From Rotaria socialis (lineage: Eukaryota > Rotifera > Eurotatoria > Philodinida > Philodinidae): DNA of 64,000 nucleotides. The translations under genes were made by a program, and so were the position numbers. Position 1 is the stretch's first letter; the number at the start of each line of letters is the position of its first letter. The stretch covers positions 62,001 to 126,000 of the forward strand of contig CAJNYU010001437.1 in assembly GCA_905331475.1 (NCBI GenBank). Reading direction: 5' to 3'. The notes under the pieces were generated by a model, which was not told the origin of the DNA, ran no database searches, and saw only the letters and a program-made list of their open reading frames with translations. This document shows positions 59,318 through 64,000 of the stretch, piece by piece.

Positions 59318-60453
59318 TTTTTCAACTACGACCAGGAGCTGTTTTTGTTGTTTTATTCATTGTTATCGATATCTATTAAGTAACACTATTAATTATTGTA
59401 AATTATTTTCTCTTTATTTCTCGATTTGTATGTTCAAATAAACTGCGCCTATAAACGGTTAATATCAATAAAAAGATGAAGCCTTTTGAATGATTATCGA
59501 TGAAACTGATAGATTCAATCTATTGGTTCCTATTCCAGTTCGTCAATAATCAGACAAGTCTAAAATTAGTTAAAATAATTCAATATATGCAGAGTTTGTG
59601 TTGTCAACTCATTTCCGGTTATCTATTAAAATATTTAACAATTTACCACAAAGAACATCACATTTTGATGTTCGACACTAAAAAAATATTATCTGCAAAC
59701 GAAAATCGAATGAATATGTTGGCATGTTTGCTGGTTTGTTACAACTGATAATAATTACTATCTGTTGAATTGAAACTAATAGCATCATTTGAAATCAACG
59801 TAAAAAGATAATCGGACTAACATTAAGTACTTCAAGCAAAACCAAACTTTCCAAAGTACTTACAATTTTTGCGAAGTACCGTGTTTTGTACTTCACAGAT
59901 AAAAACAAATTATCTTAAGGATACTTTGTAAAATAAAACTACACTTCGTTAATTTCTCATCATACTGTCAAAAGTCACTCGTCTTCCACTTATGTGTGTA
60001 TATCATGCTTGAATTGTAGATGTATCAAAAGACGTTTTGTTTCATTCGTTGATTCAAACCGATTTTATCATCAATATTTCAATTGACAGAAAATTATTCT
60101 TTTTTTATTAGTTTCTCAAAACAATTTTAAGCAGTGGTACTTTACTCTAAAACATAAAGTACTAATAGATAATTGATAATAAATAGATAAAGAGTATCCA
60201 TTTTTACTCTATTTTAGGCTCCTGTTTGTTCGGAAACGCTGCCGTATCGATTTGTTTATATAAACTTTTTTATTCCAATTGCATTCATCGACTAGCGACA
60301 TCCAAATAAGAATGAACTTTTTCTAAAAACTAGCTGGTACATATTACTATGCAAATATCATAAGAAATAATTAAAGTGAGAAAATATTTTCATACTATGA
60401 TTGGTTAAATTGATCACAAGCTGATGAGGATATTAACCGATTATTCATTCTGA

Positions 60454-60486
<33 letters not shown>

Positions 60487-60666
60487 GGTCATTGATTGAT
60501 TGTTATTTCTAGAATGAATTTATTCTCTTTCTTTCTGTCATTCGCTCGCTCGGCGAATATCATCATCATCATCATCATGGTCGTTAGATGTGTTCCATAA
60601 AGTCCAAATTCTATCTATTTTGTTCTTATACTGAATACCATCTGTATTTCTTTCAGACAAAAAAGT
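59318..60666. other. spacer with microsatellites, upstream of RHOA
   Basis: A TA microsatellite (60453-60478) and an ATC run (60559-60578) lie just upstream of the RHOA start. The 82-codon frame at 59500-59748 has no motif. Confidence 0.6.
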
Positions 60667-62139
<1,473 letters not shown>

Positions 62140-62388
62140 AGAAATATTAATTGTTATTCTTATTCCTTTAATGGAGCTTGAAAAAAGACCCGGGACAATT
62201 TTCTACTTTTGTTTTTTTTTGGTGTTCTATATTCGATAAACATCGTTCTCTCTTTTTTTTTCTTCTGTATAATTATTCTTTATCTGGTCGATTCTGTTTC
62301 TAAATTTATTCATACAAAGAAAAAGAGAAAAAAAATCATGGTTTTACATTAACAACAATGTGTATTGATGGATGAAAATCGATCGTTT

Positions 62389-63785
62389 TTAACTTGTTTT
62401 AAGTTTAATATATTTTTTACCATTGACCATTTTTTCTTCGATATTTAAACGCCTTAATATTGTGGCTAATTTTTGCACAATACCTTCTTTCATTTCTTTT
62501 GTACGTAAGTTTTCTGCTTTAGGTAAAAAGTTTTGAATTAACTCTTTCGATGTCATATGTTGTTTCCGTAAAAGTAAACTTCGAACTTTGTCTTCAGTAA
62601 TTGTTTCACTAAATTGCATTACAATAAATAAATATTTTCAGCAGCAAATAAACCATAACACTAACCTGGGGTTTGCTGGTGTAGTTGGAAGTGACATAAC
62701 TTGTGATTTAATGGCTCGCATTTCTTCTTCCTTTGCTTTCTTGTGACCTTTTTCTAGAGAGACAAACATATATTGTTCTATCTCTCGGAGGGCACACAAT
62801 CAATGATACATATTTGAGATGCTATCAATCTGAAACTTGATATACTCGTGAAAGTCTTACTAAAACTTATCTCGCATTTCATCTCTAGGTAAACTTAGCA
62901 CTCATTGCTTGGTAGTGAAAGCCTCAACGAAAACGAACATCTCTCTAATAGCTTCATTTGAAATCGAAACTCTTTGATGACGATCATATCTTTCTGTGAG
63001 TAGACACGATCTAAATCTTTCTGCCTCAAGCAAGGATACAGATCTATTTCTTTCTTGACACCCACCGGTTTTAATTTGTTCCAATGGAGCTGATTGATTA
63101 CTCGTAGAAGTCTAAATAGAATAAATATTAAGTTTAAGATTGTTTTTTTTTCTCTTAAATTCTATTTACAGCCATAGGTACAATAGTTTCTTTATCAGGA
63201 TCATCTGAATCATCGAGATCATCGTCATCTGAACTGGATTCAATTTCTAAGGAAAAATATCATAAAATTTGTTCTTTCCTTTGTTTCTAAATTCAATGCA
63301 AACCTTTACTAACTACATCACTTTTGAGTAATTTAGTAACAGCAGATAAATCATCAGCAGCTGTTCTACCATTTTCATCATCGTTGTCATCTAAAGTATT
63401 ACAACACAAAGAAAAGTGCATAAATAATTTTTTAATAATTAAATATAAATTTTATCTTTCACCTAAATCATGAGTGTCCTCTTCCTCATCGTCATCATCG
63501 AAATCAAGTTCATCTGCATTATCATCCATTTGTTCAAGTTTTTTGTCAATATCCGGAACTGTTTTCATTTGCTCATCGACACCTACAAATAGATAAAACG
63601 AAATTTGTTGAATAACTGCAGTTGAAAACACAAACCTTTGACTTCATATTTTTCCGATGTTTTGTCTGTATGACCATCTTAAAATTAAGAATTAAATAGA
63701 ATATTGAAATGCAATCATATCTATGTACCTTTAACATCTTCTTCGTCGTCAGATGTTTCATCGCTGGTATAATCAATTTCATCAC
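62389..63785 (-). CDS. GTF2F1: GTF2F1 (TFIIF alpha/RAP74), 3' part, eight exons
   Basis: Exons on the minus strand: 63785-63729, 63677-63636, 63582-63463, 63390-63304, 63246-63170, 63111-63066, 62753-62666 and 62608-62389. All splice in phase; the 5' exons lie beyond the right edge. The acidic middle (DEIDYTSDETSDDEED, ELDFDDDDEEDTHD, SSSDDDDLDDSDDPD) and the C-terminal winged helix are those of RAP74. The latter reads ITEDKVRSLLLRKQHMTSKE then LATILRRLNIEEKMVNGKKY. In the protein this C-terminal domain contacts the FCP1 phosphatase and TFIIB; TFIIF acts with RNA polymerase II at initiation and elongation. The final intron-exon joint puts Ser (AG|T) before ETITEDK; an ATG just upstream of the acceptor is not the start. 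Confidence 0.88.
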
Positions 63786-64000
63786 CTAAGAAAATAAAAT
63801 AATCAATCGTTTTAATAGTAAAAAAAGAAATTAATTAGTTATTTCATTTTATGTCTCTGAAATAGGCTCCGCAATTATAATTATGAAAAGCAAACGTGTT
63901 GAAATAATTATTTTGAATGAATTAATTCTGTTCGATTTCAATCAAGAGAAAAACATGCTTTTCAGTGAAACAAAGGATTTATATCAATTAATTCTTACAT
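63786..64000. other. intron of GTF2F1 (to window edge)
   Basis: Sequence upstream (rightward) of the acceptor at 63786. No further exon could be recognised before the edge. Confidence 0.6.

Overview
The window looks like nuclear DNA of a bdelloid rotifer (Adineta/Rotaria type). It is AT-rich, with spliced genes carrying mostly 45-70 bp GT-AG introns, expanded F-box/leucine-rich genes, FG-GAP/VCBS beta-propeller genes, and intronless genes of bacterial or phage type. G-rich TGTGGG-like motifs match the telomere repeat known from bdelloids. The identification rests on recognising families, not on a database search.

Layout, left half (1-45 kb). This part behaves like an accessory region of gene fragments, pseudogenes and horizontally acquired families. 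It holds an alpha/beta hydrolase cut by the window edge, a secreted YHYH-domain protein, a truncated copy of a T4 Rnl1-type RNA ligase (7.5-8.2 kb) and the full-length ligase (16-17.3 kb). It also holds a broken beta-helix (PL6-like) gene, an intronless gamma-glutamyltransferase-like gene, two F-box/LRR genes, and a duplicated pair of unidentified minus-strand loci (18.3-19.1 and 23.2-24.2 kb). Further on are a NIDO-AMOP-VWD mucin-like protein, an arrestin-like pseudogene with two in-frame TGA codons, three tandem two-pass membrane proteins (30-34.8 kb; one copy broken), and a small five-exon TPR-like gene. The half ends with a palmitoyl-protein thioesterase, a decayed vanadium haloperoxidase-like gene and a Tc1-type transposon relic abutting a 100-N assembly gap.

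Layout, right half (46-64 kb). This part carries conserved eukaryotic genes whose exon structures could be resolved base by base: PPP1R42 (six exons), a BLM-type RecQ helicase (14 exons) with a RING finger encoded by its first exon, RHOA (six exons), and the 3' part of GTF2F1 (TFIIF alpha). Between them sits a 3.7-kb FG-GAP repeat pseudogene carrying two nested non-autonomous insertions. For both, conceptual removal of the insert plus one target-site copy restores the local reading frame.

Most unusual items: (1) the RING-RecQ fusion gene; (2) small foldback repeats built from telomere-like TGTGGG motifs, one lying exactly at the breakpoint of the truncated RNA ligase copy; (3) a foldback element family with CCCAGGTCGAAC termini, two copies here; (4) an 82-bp hAT-like miniature element with 8-bp target duplications. 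No tRNA, rRNA or CRISPR array was seen.
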